Assembly (NCBI RefSeq): GCF_017811815.1
Contig: NZ_JADKZI010000007.1
Location: 98,471 to 162,470, forward strand
Length of the DNA: 64,000 bases
Direction: 5' to 3'
Source of the DNA: Flavonifractor sp. AGMB03687
GTDB taxonomy: Bacteria > Bacillota > Clostridia > Oscillospirales > Oscillospiraceae
The position numbers and the translations under genes are program-made. Under the pieces are notes generated by a model. It had not been told where the DNA came from. It saw only the letters and a program-made list of their open reading frames with translations, and searched no databases. This document shows positions 14,902 to 23,450 of the stretch, piece by piece (position 1 is the stretch's first letter; the number at the start of each line of letters is the position of its first letter).

Positions 14902-16019
14902 TCCAACTCTTTATGAGCCGCAGCGGGAGTTCTGTCATTGTCCCGCTCAATTTGCCCGCATCTCATGGCGCTATGACAGAAGCGTACAGCCAGCTTGAAC
15001 AAGCTAACAGAACAGGAAAAACAGAGATCGTTGAGATCAAAAGTGTGATTGCCAACCTGCCGTCATATCTCGGCGGACTCGACCCTGATTCCAGAACGCA
15101 GCTTGCACAGCTGAATCTGCTTTCGAGCATCATTGCCAAAATGGACTCTCGTGAACGGAGCATCTATGCCGGCGCCTTGGATGGCAACAGCATCAATGAT
15201 CTGAACGATATGATCCGTGTGGCGGAACAGGTATCGGACTACATTCTCATCCCTAATGTCAATTCGGATGTGACGCTTGGCCGGTATGTCGCTGTTGCCG
15301 GCCAGATTCAGGGCGATCCCAGGTTCCCCGAAGCGGCCTGGCCCTACCTGGACTTCGCGAAAATCGGTGCGGAGTACTATGCCGAGCATGGTGGTGCGTA
15401 CACCCATGCTGGCTATGTGCTTCTCAAGCAGGATGCCGAACCCGTCAGAGAGAAGGCGGCAAAGATCCGGCTTGACCTCTCCTCCTCCCAAGCGCAGGCG
15501 AGTGTATCGCTTCCGGCATTGAAGGAGGAATTGGAGCGAGTAAAAAAGTTGCTGGGGATCGATTGTTTTGCAGAGGCCGCAATTACCAAGGTTTCTTTTG
15601 CTGTTCCCAATTTGAACGAGTATATTCCCACCACGGGAGTATGCGTGGAAGATGCAAACGAATTGGCTTGGGCAATCGAGGGGATGCAGCTTGAAGACAG
15701 CGAGCTGATGAAATACCTGTCGGTTCTTTCTGTGGAGCAGCCGGAAACCATGCAGGATGCTCTTCGATATGCCATGAATCTGGACGACTATGAGCGTATC
15801 ACGGAGGACACCTATGAATATGGCCAAACCGTCCTTCGGCGCATTGGCGCTGATGACGAGCTAATCGATACCATCGACGGGTATATGGATTTTGAGAAGC
15901 TGGGCGAGGACATTATGGCAGAGGAAGGAGTCCGGCGAACCGAGTTCGGCCTGATCCGCCGATGCAGCAGCCCTTTTTCTGAGGAAACACATACGTTAGA
16001 GATGGAATACCTTTCATAA
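14898..16019 (+). CDS. ArdA-like antirestriction protein (2 of 4)
   Basis: A 373-residue acidic protein, coupled to the previous gene by ATGA overlap and preceded by GGGAGGG. It repeats the pattern of paired modules: INDLNDMIRVAEQVSDYILI at about 95-115 and DANELAWAIEGMQLEDSELM at about 250-270, each followed by a LG-R/YG-x-x-x-L type end. The expected role is inhibition of restriction enzymes through DNA mimicry. Divergence from its neighbour suggests an old duplication. Confidence 0.6.
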   Translation: MIQLFMSRSGSSVIVPLNLPASHGAMTEAYSQLEQANRTGKTEIVEIKSVIANLPSYLGGLDPDSRTQLAQLNLLSSIIAKMDSRERSIYAGALDGNSINDLNDMIRVAEQVSDYILIPNVNSDVTLGRYVAVAGQIQGDPRFPEAAWPYLDFAKIGAEYYAEHGGAYTHAGYVLLKQDAEPVREKAAKIRLDLSSSQAQASVSLPALKEELERVKKLLGIDCFAEAAITKVSFAVPNLNEYIPTTGVCVEDANELAWAIEGMQLEDSELMKYLSVLSVEQPETMQDALRYAMNLDDYERITEDTYEYGQTVLRRIGADDELIDTIDGYMDFEKLGEDIMAEEGVRRTEFGLIRRCSSPFSEETHTLEMEYLS

Positions 16020-16122
16020 TGACTCGGGCAGTCAATTTTCTCTTGGTATAACTGATGGCTTATATGTTGCTTAAAGTAAAGAATACTGAACAGCATCACC
16101 TGATGGATTAGGAGGAATGCAA

Positions 16123-16227
16123 ATGAAAAAGAAACTCATGATCTCGGTGGCTTTGCTGGCCGTACTGGGAGCTGCTGTTGTAGGCTATTTTCACTTCTCT
16201 TATAAAAATGTTTTTGACCATGGCTAA
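16123..16227 (+). CDS. 34-residue single-pass membrane peptide
   Basis: A tiny gene with a strong GGAGGAATGCAA site. The peptide is a basic start (MKKK), one hydrophobic helix (LMISVALLAVLGAAVVGYF) and a short polar tail. It could be a membrane peptide or an uncleaved signal-like anchor. It sits in a gap between two ICE operons. Function unknown. Confidence 0.5.
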   Translation: MKKKLMISVALLAVLGAAVVGYFHFSYKNVFDHG

Positions 16228-16281
16228 TCTCTCTAAACTGTGGTATGTTGTGTACTTACCAAACGAAGGAGGTGAAAAACC

Positions 16282-17319
16282 ATGAAACAGAAACCTACGA
16301 AAAAATGTGAAAACGGTGTTCAGCTGAGGCCCGCTTCCATTGAGGAGGCGGGCCTTTTCTATTCAGAACTGGACCAGAAACAGGATGAAGCTCTGGGCAC
16401 AGTTGGTCACATCCGCACGGACTTTGGTTCTGGTGGCAAGGAATTTTGGCATACCTGGTGGCCTCACAACGAGGATCGATTCAATACTTTGGAATTCAAG
16501 GAAGAACTCCAAGCTATCGTTGACACCTTACGAGCAAACGGGCCGCTAAAAGATCTGGCCTCCATGAGCAACTACTGTCACAAAAACGGCGGGACCATCA
16601 CAGAGGACAGCAGAAGTTTTGGATATGTGGCAGAAACAGACCAATACCGCTACTGTCTCCGCTGTACCCCCACTCCGGGTGATTATCAGGGCTACCTATA
16701 CTGCTATGATAAGCGGCAGCAGGAAATGGCCCAAAAGGACAAGATAGTGGGGCGAGTGACCTTTGCAGATGGGACGGCTCAGGAGTTCACAGACCCACAT
16801 CAGTATCTTCAAACTATCAAAGAAGAACTTCCACTCCGCAATACGACCGGATTCAAGCACGAAACGCTTTCTGAAGATCCAGAGATCAAGAAAGCAGTGG
16901 ATGATATTCTGTTGGATTTTGCGGGCGAGGAAAATCCTCGACGAACCTGTAACTACGGCTTGACCGAGAAAGGGTTGCAAGCCCTTCAAGATGTGGCAGA
17001 CCCGTCCCTCCCCCATTCCTATGCGTGGTTTGTGATGACTGATTGTAACACCCCGCAGGAGCAGCTCCACCGTAACCTTACCCTGGACGAAGCGGTCGAG
17101 CTCTATCAGAACAGCGACCATCCTGAGAAACGGCTTGGTGTCACCAAGGATGACTTCGCAACAGTCGACTTTGTCCGAATGGTGGACGGGGAGCAGACAT
17201 TTTTCGGTGACTATCAGAAACTGGAGAGTTTCAAGAACGATCCAACGATTTTCGAGGCAGTAGAACAACTCCATCAGGAATTGGAGGATATGTCCCAAGA
17301 TCAGGGCATGACCATGTAG
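16282..17319 (+). CDS. Hypothetical ICE accessory protein
   Basis: A 345-residue soluble protein behind AAGGAGGTG. Two parts are visible: residues 10-140 with a conserved-looking GHIRTDFGSGGKEFWHTWW segment, and residues 220-345 beginning GLTEKGLQALQDVADPSLPH with NLTLDEAVELYQ and KRLGV motifs, the type of module repeated in ICE polyvalent proteins. Ends in QGMTM, an ending shared with other proteins of this cluster. The gene stops at TAG followed directly by the next ribosome site. No biochemical function assigned. Confidence 0.6.
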   Translation: MKQKPTKKCENGVQLRPASIEEAGLFYSELDQKQDEALGTVGHIRTDFGSGGKEFWHTWWPHNEDRFNTLEFKEELQAIVDTLRANGPLKDLASMSNYCHKNGGTITEDSRSFGYVAETDQYRYCLRCTPTPGDYQGYLYCYDKRQQEMAQKDKIVGRVTFADGTAQEFTDPHQYLQTIKEELPLRNTTGFKHETLSEDPEIKKAVDDILLDFAGEENPRRTCNYGLTEKGLQALQDVADPSLPHSYAWFVMTDCNTPQEQLHRNLTLDEAVELYQNSDHPEKRLGVTKDDFATVDFVRMVDGEQTFFGDYQKLESFKNDPTIFEAVEQLHQELEDMSQDQGMTM

Positions 17320-17329
17320 GAGGTGCAAG

Positions 17330-18313
17330 ATGCAAATACAAAAAGAGTGGCTGGACTTTCTCCGGGAGCAATATCCCAAGGGGTCTCGCATTCGATTGAC
17401 GGAAATGAAAGATGATCCCTACGCACTGTCCCCTGGAAGTATGGGGACGCTCAAATATATCGATGATGACGCACAGTTTCATATCAGTTGGGACAACGGC
17501 AGTGGCCTTGCCCTCCGGATTGGCGAAGACCGATTCCGCGTTCTGTTACCGGAACCCCAGACTCTGAAATTCTACATGCCTCTCACCGCTCAACTTTACG
17601 GTCGTGACAGCTGTGGAGATCTGGAGGAGTACGGCAACGATTTGAATGGTCGTGATCTGCGAGACTATCAGTCGTGCATTCACGAGGCGCTTCTGGAAAA
17701 CCAGGTGCCGGAGGAAAAAAGTCGCGGCCTTATGCGCTGGTATGATAAACAGGATGGGGTAAATGAAAAAGTTCAGTCCATCGTGTTTGACGCAGAAAGT
17801 CGCGATGGGCAGCTGTGGTGCGTAGCGGAATGCAAGGTAGTGGGTGACCTTCTGCCGGAGGAAAAAGAAGCCCTGGCTGATTACATTTCAGGTCAGGCGT
17901 CGGACGGTTGGGGCGAGGGATTTGAGCAGCGGGCCATCGATCTGGAAGAGGGGGAACTTTATGTGAGTCTCTGGAACTCCAGCAACTGGACAATCCAGAC
18001 CGAGGAAGAAAAGTTCTCCCCCGATTCTCTCACCCGCCTGCCGGATATGTGCTGGTCTGTGCTTCCCGGTGAAGGAACACTTATCTGCATCAAAAAAGGT
18101 GAGAGCGGCTACTACCCCAGCGACTGGAGTACCGGCGACAGGGCCCAGAACCGCTACCTGGCGGACTATAACAACCAGCATCGGGGCATTACACCGGCAC
18201 AGGAACAGGCGATGCTCACTGGCAGCATGTGCGGTTGGGATGTACCTGGTGCGGATCCCAAGTGGTATGAAGAACATCAGAACCAGGAGACGGGAGGAAT
18301 GACGCTTGAATAA
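17330..18313 (+). CDS. DUF4314-domain ICE protein
   Basis: A 327-residue protein. Residues about 8-75 match DUF4314 (WLDFLREQYPKGSRIRLTEM, then GSMGTLKYIDDDAQFHISWD), a small beta-barrel-like domain of mobile-element proteins. The middle is helical and acidic. The end holds a GITPAQEQAMLTGSMCGWDV segment seen in several ICE proteins. RBS AGGAGG; overlaps the next gene by 8 bases. Likely part of the element's early-entry protein set, but its activity is unknown. Confidence 0.65.
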   Translation: MQIQKEWLDFLREQYPKGSRIRLTEMKDDPYALSPGSMGTLKYIDDDAQFHISWDNGSGLALRIGEDRFRVLLPEPQTLKFYMPLTAQLYGRDSCGDLEEYGNDLNGRDLRDYQSCIHEALLENQVPEEKSRGLMRWYDKQDGVNEKVQSIVFDAESRDGQLWCVAECKVVGDLLPEEKEALADYISGQASDGWGEGFEQRAIDLEEGELYVSLWNSSNWTIQTEEEKFSPDSLTRLPDMCWSVLPGEGTLICIKKGESGYYPSDWSTGDRAQNRYLADYNNQHRGITPAQEQAMLTGSMCGWDVPGADPKWYEEHQNQETGGMTLE

Positions 18314-18911
18314 AGGATTCACCGTATATGTAAGTCCTTTGGAAATGGACAGTACAGCTCACCGGTTGGTAGAACTGCCTATGGAACAGGAAAAACTGGA
18401 TGCACTCCAGCTGGAACTGAACACCGGCTCCCCCCTCTATACCGAAGTATCGGACTTCTGTGGGCGGGAATACCTTGAGGAGCATTTGCCAGAGGATATG
18501 GATCTGACAGAGTCGAATCTGCTGGCTGAGAAACTGGCCTCCTTGGAACCTGTCCAGGAAGCGGCCTTCGAGGGCCTTGTCCGCATGGATCTGGATAAAG
18601 GAATGACGGAACTGCCATTGTGTCGGCTGGTCGACCTGGCCAACAGTGCGGATTGCTGTCATGTTGCTCCAGGAGTTGGTAATGACGAGCAGCTGGGACA
18701 CTTCTATGTGGACAATGATTTCCCGGTAATTCCGCCCGGCCTGCCGGAAGAGGTGTATGAGGTTCTGGACTATGCAGCCATTGGCCGAAAGGCCAGAATG
18801 GAGGAGGGCGGAGTCTTCACCTCCGAAGGCTATGTGGTACAGCACACCGACCTGGATGTGAGTTACTCGCAGTCCCATTGTGGGCCGCAGATGGAGGTGA
18901 TGAGTCCATGA
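18306..18911 (+). CDS. ArdA-like antirestriction protein (3 of 4)
   Basis: A 201-residue acidic protein from TTG 18306 behind GGGAGG. One ArdA-like module is clear: ESNLLAEKLASLEPVQEAAF at about 65-85, then LCRLVDLANSADCCHVAPGV and a DYAAIGRK end. It is about half the length of the other copies and so has fewer modules. Translation is coupled both ways (8-base and 4-base overlaps). A DNA-mimic inhibitor of restriction is the likely role. Confidence 0.6.
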   Translation: MNKGFTVYVSPLEMDSTAHRLVELPMEQEKLDALQLELNTGSPLYTEVSDFCGREYLEEHLPEDMDLTESNLLAEKLASLEPVQEAAFEGLVRMDLDKGMTELPLCRLVDLANSADCCHVAPGVGNDEQLGHFYVDNDFPVIPPGLPEEVYEVLDYAAIGRKARMEEGGVFTSEGYVVQHTDLDVSYSQSHCGPQMEVMSP

Positions 18912-19936
18912 AACACCGCCTTGCCCCTCTTTTGGAGGGGATGGAGATGGGCAAATCGGAACATGATTGGCTGGAACAACGGTTGGAAAGCATGACAGCA
19001 AAGGAAGAACTGCTCTTCCGAGGTGCCATGCAGATTGAATCACCAAGGGACATTCAGACGACCATCCAAATTCTTCAGGGATTGGATCACTACCAGCTCC
19101 TCTATGGAGCAGAGGACGATGTGCTACTGGGACGATTCGTCATGGAGCATATTCACACCCCCACACACGCGGCACGGGGCTACCTTGACCCGGAAATTGT
19201 TGGGGCAGCCTATCGGGAACATGGTTCAGGCAGTTTTGTTGAGAACCACTATGTAGAGCGGCTGAACCCCGATCGTCCCTTGCCGGAGGTAAATCCCAAC
19301 ATGCCGCTGCCTAACACCGGTGAGTATGCAATTCGGATCAAACTGGTAAGCAGAAACAATATGGAGGGTGTCTGGATTGGATTCCCCGACACAGGAGAGT
19401 ACATGGATGCAGTCCATCCGGATGAACTGCTTCTCGGGCTGGATGCCTTGCAAGCAGAAACACTGGATCAGTGCATGGCGGTGGATGTGGACTGCGCTCT
19501 GCCCCAGATTACCGACATCCTCAGCCAATATGACTCCGCAGGAGAATTGGTTCGCCACGCCATTGACTTCGGCTATGTCTGGGCGGAACAGGGGCAGGGA
19601 GAACCCCACTGGTTGGAAAAATGGATGTGTGTCATGGAGTTGGAAGACTGTCACCGCCTGGATTTGGCACTGGATCTCGCCCAAAACCTCCATTGCTACG
19701 AATATATTCCCCGCGGGGTTGATCTTGCGCAGTATGGCATGGACTTGGCCCGAAAGGAGGGTGTACTTGGCCAGGATCCGCTGCTCAACCAGTGCTTTGA
19801 CTCTGTAGCCTACGCCCAGCATCATATGGCAAAATATGGCCTGTCCACAACAGACCATGGCTATGCAGCCAGGAATGGGCAAGAGGTCATCTACGAATAC
19901 AGCCAGCCAGAACATGAACCGGAGATGACCATGTAA
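18908..19936 (+). CDS. ArdA-like antirestriction protein (4 of 4)
   Basis: A 342-residue acidic protein starting at ATG 18908 in an ATGA overlap. Modules: EHDWLEQRLESMTAKEELLF (about 18-37) with TTIQILQGLDHYQLL, and a second set at about 240-290 (HRLDLALDLAQNLHCYEYIP, then DLAQYGMDLARKEG). The C terminus with AQHHMAKYGLSTTDHGYA parallels the first copy. It closes the antirestriction operon, which ends in a strong terminator. Confidence 0.6.
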   Translation: MKHRLAPLLEGMEMGKSEHDWLEQRLESMTAKEELLFRGAMQIESPRDIQTTIQILQGLDHYQLLYGAEDDVLLGRFVMEHIHTPTHAARGYLDPEIVGAAYREHGSGSFVENHYVERLNPDRPLPEVNPNMPLPNTGEYAIRIKLVSRNNMEGVWIGFPDTGEYMDAVHPDELLLGLDALQAETLDQCMAVDVDCALPQITDILSQYDSAGELVRHAIDFGYVWAEQGQGEPHWLEKWMCVMELEDCHRLDLALDLAQNLHCYEYIPRGVDLAQYGMDLARKEGVLGQDPLLNQCFDSVAYAQHHMAKYGLSTTDHGYAARNGQEVIYEYSQPEHEPEMTM

Positions 19937-19953
19937 CAATCTCACACCAAATT

Positions 19954-19989
19954 AGGGGCCGTTTTTCCGAAAGGGACAAAACGGCCCCT
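19954..19989 (+). terminator. Terminator closing the ArdA-like operon
   Basis: A 12-bp stem, AGGGGCCGTTTT (19954-19965) with AAAACGGCCCCT (19978-19989), followed by TCTTTTTT. It separates the antirestriction operon from the methylase operon. Confidence 0.9.
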
Positions 19990-20039
19990 TCTTTTTTGCG
20001 CCCTTTTTCGGTAAAACGTGTCCGGAAAAGGAGGCATTT

Positions 20040-20354
20040 ATGAGAGATGACAAGTTGTTGGACTATTTGAAAAGTTCCTGTCATGGCCGTGAAAACCGGA
20101 AAAGCGGCAGGGAGTTGGCTCGGACACTGGGGATCAATGTTAAGGATCTTCAAAAGTTGGTAAAACGACTGCGAAAGAAAAAGAACCCCATCGCTAGTGA
20201 CCAGTACGGCTATTACTATGCCGCCACCGCTGCGGAACTCTGTGACAGCATGGATTTTCTCCAGGGGATGGCGGATGGCCTGATGGAAGATATCCGCAGT
20301 ATGCGAGGGTGCCTTGATGGTTACTCGGAAAGGGACGGTGCTGCTAATGGCTAA
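20040..20354 (+). CDS. Small winged-helix protein upstream of the methylase
   Basis: A 104-residue protein behind AAAAGGAGG. A helix-turn-helix is likely at about 20-60 (SGRELARTLGINVKDLQKLV), followed by a wing (GYYYAATAAELCDSM) and a C-terminal helix. It overlaps the methylase gene by 8 bases. It may regulate the methylase or the ICE. Confidence 0.6.
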   Translation: MRDDKLLDYLKSSCHGRENRKSGRELARTLGINVKDLQKLVKRLRKKKNPIASDQYGYYYAATAAELCDSMDFLQGMADGLMEDIRSMRGCLDGYSERDGAANG

Positions 20355-21321
20355 GCCCTTCTTTCCGTGGATGGGGAACAAAGAGAAACTTGTTCCCTAC
20401 ATCCACCAGCTGATACCGCCCCATATGAAACAGTTTACAGAGGTGTTCGGTGGAAGCGGTGCCGTCATCTTAGGTCTGCAGCCAAAGAAGGGCCGGTTGG
20501 ACATTTATAACGACCTGAACGACGATTTGTTCAATGTGTTTTGCTGCGTCAAAGAAAAATCGTTCTCACTGGCCAAAGAACTGAAGTTTCTGCCGGTGCA
20601 TGGCAGGACACCCTTCGCCTTCTACCGCGATATGGCCGCTCATGAGCCGGACTTCTATCGGCATATTGAGGAGGAGAAACGAGTTGTAGCGGAGTCCACT
20701 TGTTTTACCGAAGAAGAGATCCGCGAACTGCTCACGATCCTGGATGGCAACGCAAAACTTTTTGATGTGCGGCGGGCAGCGGCTTTTCTGTTCACCACTT
20801 ACGGCAGCTTCAGTGGGACAGGAAATTCTGTTGGCATTAAAACTGTGGACCCGCAGGCAATCGTGGATAAACTTCCCCAGGTTTCAAGACGAATGGACAG
20901 CATTTTCCTGGAACATCAGGATGCCCTTGTGCTGATCCCCAAGGAGGACCGTCCGGACGGAATCATCTATGCAGATCCACCCTATATGCTGACAGAAAAG
21001 GTCTATGATGTGCGATTCCTTCCGGAACACCACATCATCCTTCACGACAGGGCACGTTCATGTAAAGGGTATGTGATCATCTCCTACGGCTATGATGACC
21101 GGATCATTGATCTGTACAAAGATGATTTTTTCATCATCTCCTTGAAACGAACCAATCCGCTGTCACAGACCGAAGGTTCCACCTTCAGGGAGTTGATCAT
21201 CACCAACTACGATCCCAGCCCCTACCTGAATAAGCAACTTGATATCTTTGGGCAGGCAACTGAGGCCATGTGGGAACCCGTCATCCTGCACCGGCCTCGC
21301 AGAATCTTAAAAGCAGACTAG
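20347..21321 (+). CDS. Orphan D12-class DNA adenine (N6) methyltransferase
   Basis: A 324-residue methylase starting at ATG 20347. The AdoMet motif is FTEVFGGSGAV at about 30-40, with the Dam-like N-terminal PFFPWMGNKEKL before it. The catalytic motif is DPPY at about 211-214 (IIYADPPYML). It methylates adenine N6, protecting element DNA from endonucleases or altering gene control. No cognate nuclease lies beside it. It ends in TAG followed at once by the next gene's ribosome site, showing TAG is used as a normal stop in this element. Confidence 0.9.
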   Translation: MAKPFFPWMGNKEKLVPYIHQLIPPHMKQFTEVFGGSGAVILGLQPKKGRLDIYNDLNDDLFNVFCCVKEKSFSLAKELKFLPVHGRTPFAFYRDMAAHEPDFYRHIEEEKRVVAESTCFTEEEIRELLTILDGNAKLFDVRRAAAFLFTTYGSFSGTGNSVGIKTVDPQAIVDKLPQVSRRMDSIFLEHQDALVLIPKEDRPDGIIYADPPYMLTEKVYDVRFLPEHHIILHDRARSCKGYVIISYGYDDRIIDLYKDDFFIISLKRTNPLSQTEGSTFRELIITNYDPSPYLNKQLDIFGQATEAMWEPVILHRPRRILKAD

Positions 21322-21334
21322 GAGGTAATTTGAA

Positions 21335-21703
21335 ATGAAGTTTGTATTACATCGTAATCCCGAGAACAGAAACCAGAAAATTCCTTTCCCCGCCATGCAG
21401 ATGGCTGAATTGGCTGACGCGGAGCAGCTGACTATCCAGGCAGATGCAGGCAGTATCCTGATCAGCCGGGAGGACATCACGGCGCGGCAGGCCATCACCA
21501 CCATCACCCATCTCTACGAGGTGATCGACTCCTTGATTCTCCAGCTGGTGGATGCCAGCAATGAAATCGTCGATGTCCTGGATATCCCCGACCCTCTCGA
21601 GACCGTGGATGAGGAGCTGCTGGATGATCTTCTGGAGTGCGGAGCCAACCCGGACGGTCTGCGTCTGCTTCTGGCGGTGGAGGACGAAGCAGATGAGGAA
21701 TGA
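21335..21703 (+). CDS. Hypothetical ICE protein
   Basis: A 122-residue acidic protein behind AGGAGGTAATTTGA. Residues 1-50 are beta-rich; the rest is helical with many Asp, Glu and Leu (DIPDPLETVDEELLDDLLEC). It overlaps the next gene by 11 bases. Small acidic proteins of this kind are frequent in this ICE family. Function unknown. Confidence 0.6.
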   Translation: MKFVLHRNPENRNQKIPFPAMQMAELADAEQLTIQADAGSILISREDITARQAITTITHLYEVIDSLILQLVDASNEIVDVLDIPDPLETVDEELLDDLLECGANPDGLRLLLAVEDEADEE

Positions 21704-22424
21704 TACCTACCTCTACACAGACGGTCTGGACGCAGCCAGGCGCAGCGGGCAGATAGCCCTATGGCGGGCCAGCCATCAGGCCAACATCGCCTGTAAAAAA
21801 GCGATTGAGGATAGTATCCGCCAAGGCTTTGATGGCGTGCATCTCAAAGAGGACTGCGCCAAAGAGGTGTTGGAGGAGTTCGGTTTCAAGCGGGTGAACT
21901 GGGTGCTGGCAAACACCATCCAGGAAAAGAGTGGCGATGGCCGATTCCGCCCCGACAACAGAAGTTGGGCACAGCGCACCTTCATTCCGGAAGATATGGG
22001 CCACAAGGTGGAGTTTATTGTTAACTCACACTCCGAGGTTGTGAATGGTTTTGTGAACCAAATACGGGAGGCCTATCAGAAGCTTAACCTCTTCGGCCCA
22101 GAACACTGCGAACCCAATTCATGGGAGGATTTAGATTACACAGGAAAGGTGCTGGTACTGAGTCCGGACACTCTGAGAGAATCCTGCTGGACACAGGAAA
22201 ATCAGCTTTGGTATGCCCATGATGGATTTGGGTGCAGTCCCCATGCCATCGGTCGTTCTATCCGCTGTACCTGCCTGGGAGATGGAGAACATACCAGATG
22301 GAACCGATCCGACTTCATCGGAGTCCTGCAGGAGAATCTTCTTCCGGAGTGGGCTGAGGAAAAACTGAACGAGCTGACAGGCCAGAATGTTGATCACAGC
22401 ATGGAAGGCATGAAGATGGAGTGA
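21693..22424 (+). CDS. DUF3849-domain ICE protein
   Basis: A 243-residue protein. The N terminus (TYLYTDGLDAARRSGQIALW then NIACKKAIEDSIRQGFDGVH) matches DUF3849, a domain of conjugative-element proteins. The middle has a conserved-looking RTFIPEDMGHKVEFIVNSHS and the end a Trp-rich part. ATG 21693 is taken from the overlap with the previous gene and the GATGAGG context. The activity of DUF3849 is unknown. Confidence 0.65.
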   Translation: MRNDTYLYTDGLDAARRSGQIALWRASHQANIACKKAIEDSIRQGFDGVHLKEDCAKEVLEEFGFKRVNWVLANTIQEKSGDGRFRPDNRSWAQRTFIPEDMGHKVEFIVNSHSEVVNGFVNQIREAYQKLNLFGPEHCEPNSWEDLDYTGKVLVLSPDTLRESCWTQENQLWYAHDGFGCSPHAIGRSIRCTCLGDGEHTRWNRSDFIGVLQENLLPEWAEEKLNELTGQNVDHSMEGMKME

Positions 22425-22436
22425 AGTGGAGGAATT

Positions 22437-23093
22437 ATGAATTTGAGTTATTACACGGTGGATGATCTTCGTCTGGGACATGATCCGAAAGGCGTGGTCG
22501 GGTGGCGGATGTCCCATTTTCTATCTTTGGATGATGCGTTAACGCATTATGCGAGTCTGCCTGCTACGGGAGTAAAATCTCTTGGGCTGACGGATGGAGT
22601 GCATTGTCTGGAGATCGCTCGATGTGTCCCGCTCTTTGAATATGACAGAGAAGGCGAAGACATCCTGGCCTCTGACTACAAGCAGTTTCCGCTCTGGGCC
22701 GATGTGGAGGAGGTCAATACTGCAACACAGGCATGTATTTCCGCCTTGCGGCTTCGGTATGTCCTCCATCCTGATGCGATTGTACCAATTCCAAAAGGTG
22801 ACTCCTTATCTTCAAAATTAAAGGATAAATATCTCTGGCTGAATGCAAACCGGGCAAAGGAATCCGCCATTACGCTGGCGTATCGCGCCGGTACAGGCTG
22901 GATCCCCTTGAGAGAATGGAAACGCTGCGCTTCGAAGCATCCGCTGATTCTTAAGTTTATGGCGGATGGTCTGACGGAGGGCGGCGCTTTTGTATCTCTG
23001 GAAGTTGAGCCCTGGGAGTATGACCTGTTGGTCCGCCGCACTTTAGAGCGGCTTAACCAAAATACATCAAATTCAGGAGGAATGAAGACATGA
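22437..23093 (+). CDS. Hypothetical ICE protein, YodL-like
   Basis: A 218-residue soluble protein behind GGAGGAATT. The first 80 residues (SLDDALTHYASLPATGVKSL, then LEIARCVPLF) resemble YodL-type domains found in large polyvalent proteins of mobile elements; that match is tentative. It overlaps the SpoVG-like gene by 4 bases. No catalytic motif seen. Confidence 0.5.
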   Translation: MNLSYYTVDDLRLGHDPKGVVGWRMSHFLSLDDALTHYASLPATGVKSLGLTDGVHCLEIARCVPLFEYDREGEDILASDYKQFPLWADVEEVNTATQACISALRLRYVLHPDAIVPIPKGDSLSSKLKDKYLWLNANRAKESAITLAYRAGTGWIPLREWKRCASKHPLILKFMADGLTEGGAFVSLEVEPWEYDLLVRRTLERLNQNTSNSGGMKT

Positions 23094-23437
23094 AGAACGA
23101 CATGAAAGCAGCAGTGTCCCCTATGGAGATGGATGTGAGGATCTTTCCCTATCGAGGGGACGGCCCCGTGGCAGCAATCGCTTCGGTTACGCTGAACGGC
23201 TGTTTTGCCGTGCGGGATGTACGGATCATGGAAGGGAAAAATGGGCTTTTCGTTTCCATGCCCCGCAGAAAGGTAAAGGGTGAGTATCGAGACATCTGCT
23301 ATCCCTGCACCAAAGATTTCAAGCAGCAGTTTGATCAGAAGGTCCTGGAGGCCTATGAGCAGGCACAGGTTCAGGAGGCTCAGAAGTCCCCGGACCCCGA
23401 GGGTCAAGAGGAAAACGGCCCCACCATGGCAATGTAA
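23090..23437 (+). CDS. SpoVG-family protein
   Basis: A 115-residue protein whose core (ASVTLNGCFAVRDVRIMEGK, then NGLFVSMPRRKVKGEYRDIC) is the SpoVG fold, a small nucleic-acid-binding regulator known from sporulation and virulence control in Firmicutes. ICE copies of this family are common and may tune expression of element genes. The C-terminal 25 residues are acidic and disordered. RBS AGGAGG; coupled to the upstream gene. Confidence 0.8.
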   Translation: MKNDMKAAVSPMEMDVRIFPYRGDGPVAAIASVTLNGCFAVRDVRIMEGKNGLFVSMPRRKVKGEYRDICYPCTKDFKQQFDQKVLEAYEQAQVQEAQKSPDPEGQEENGPTMAM

Positions 23438-23450
23438 GGAGGTAATGTTC

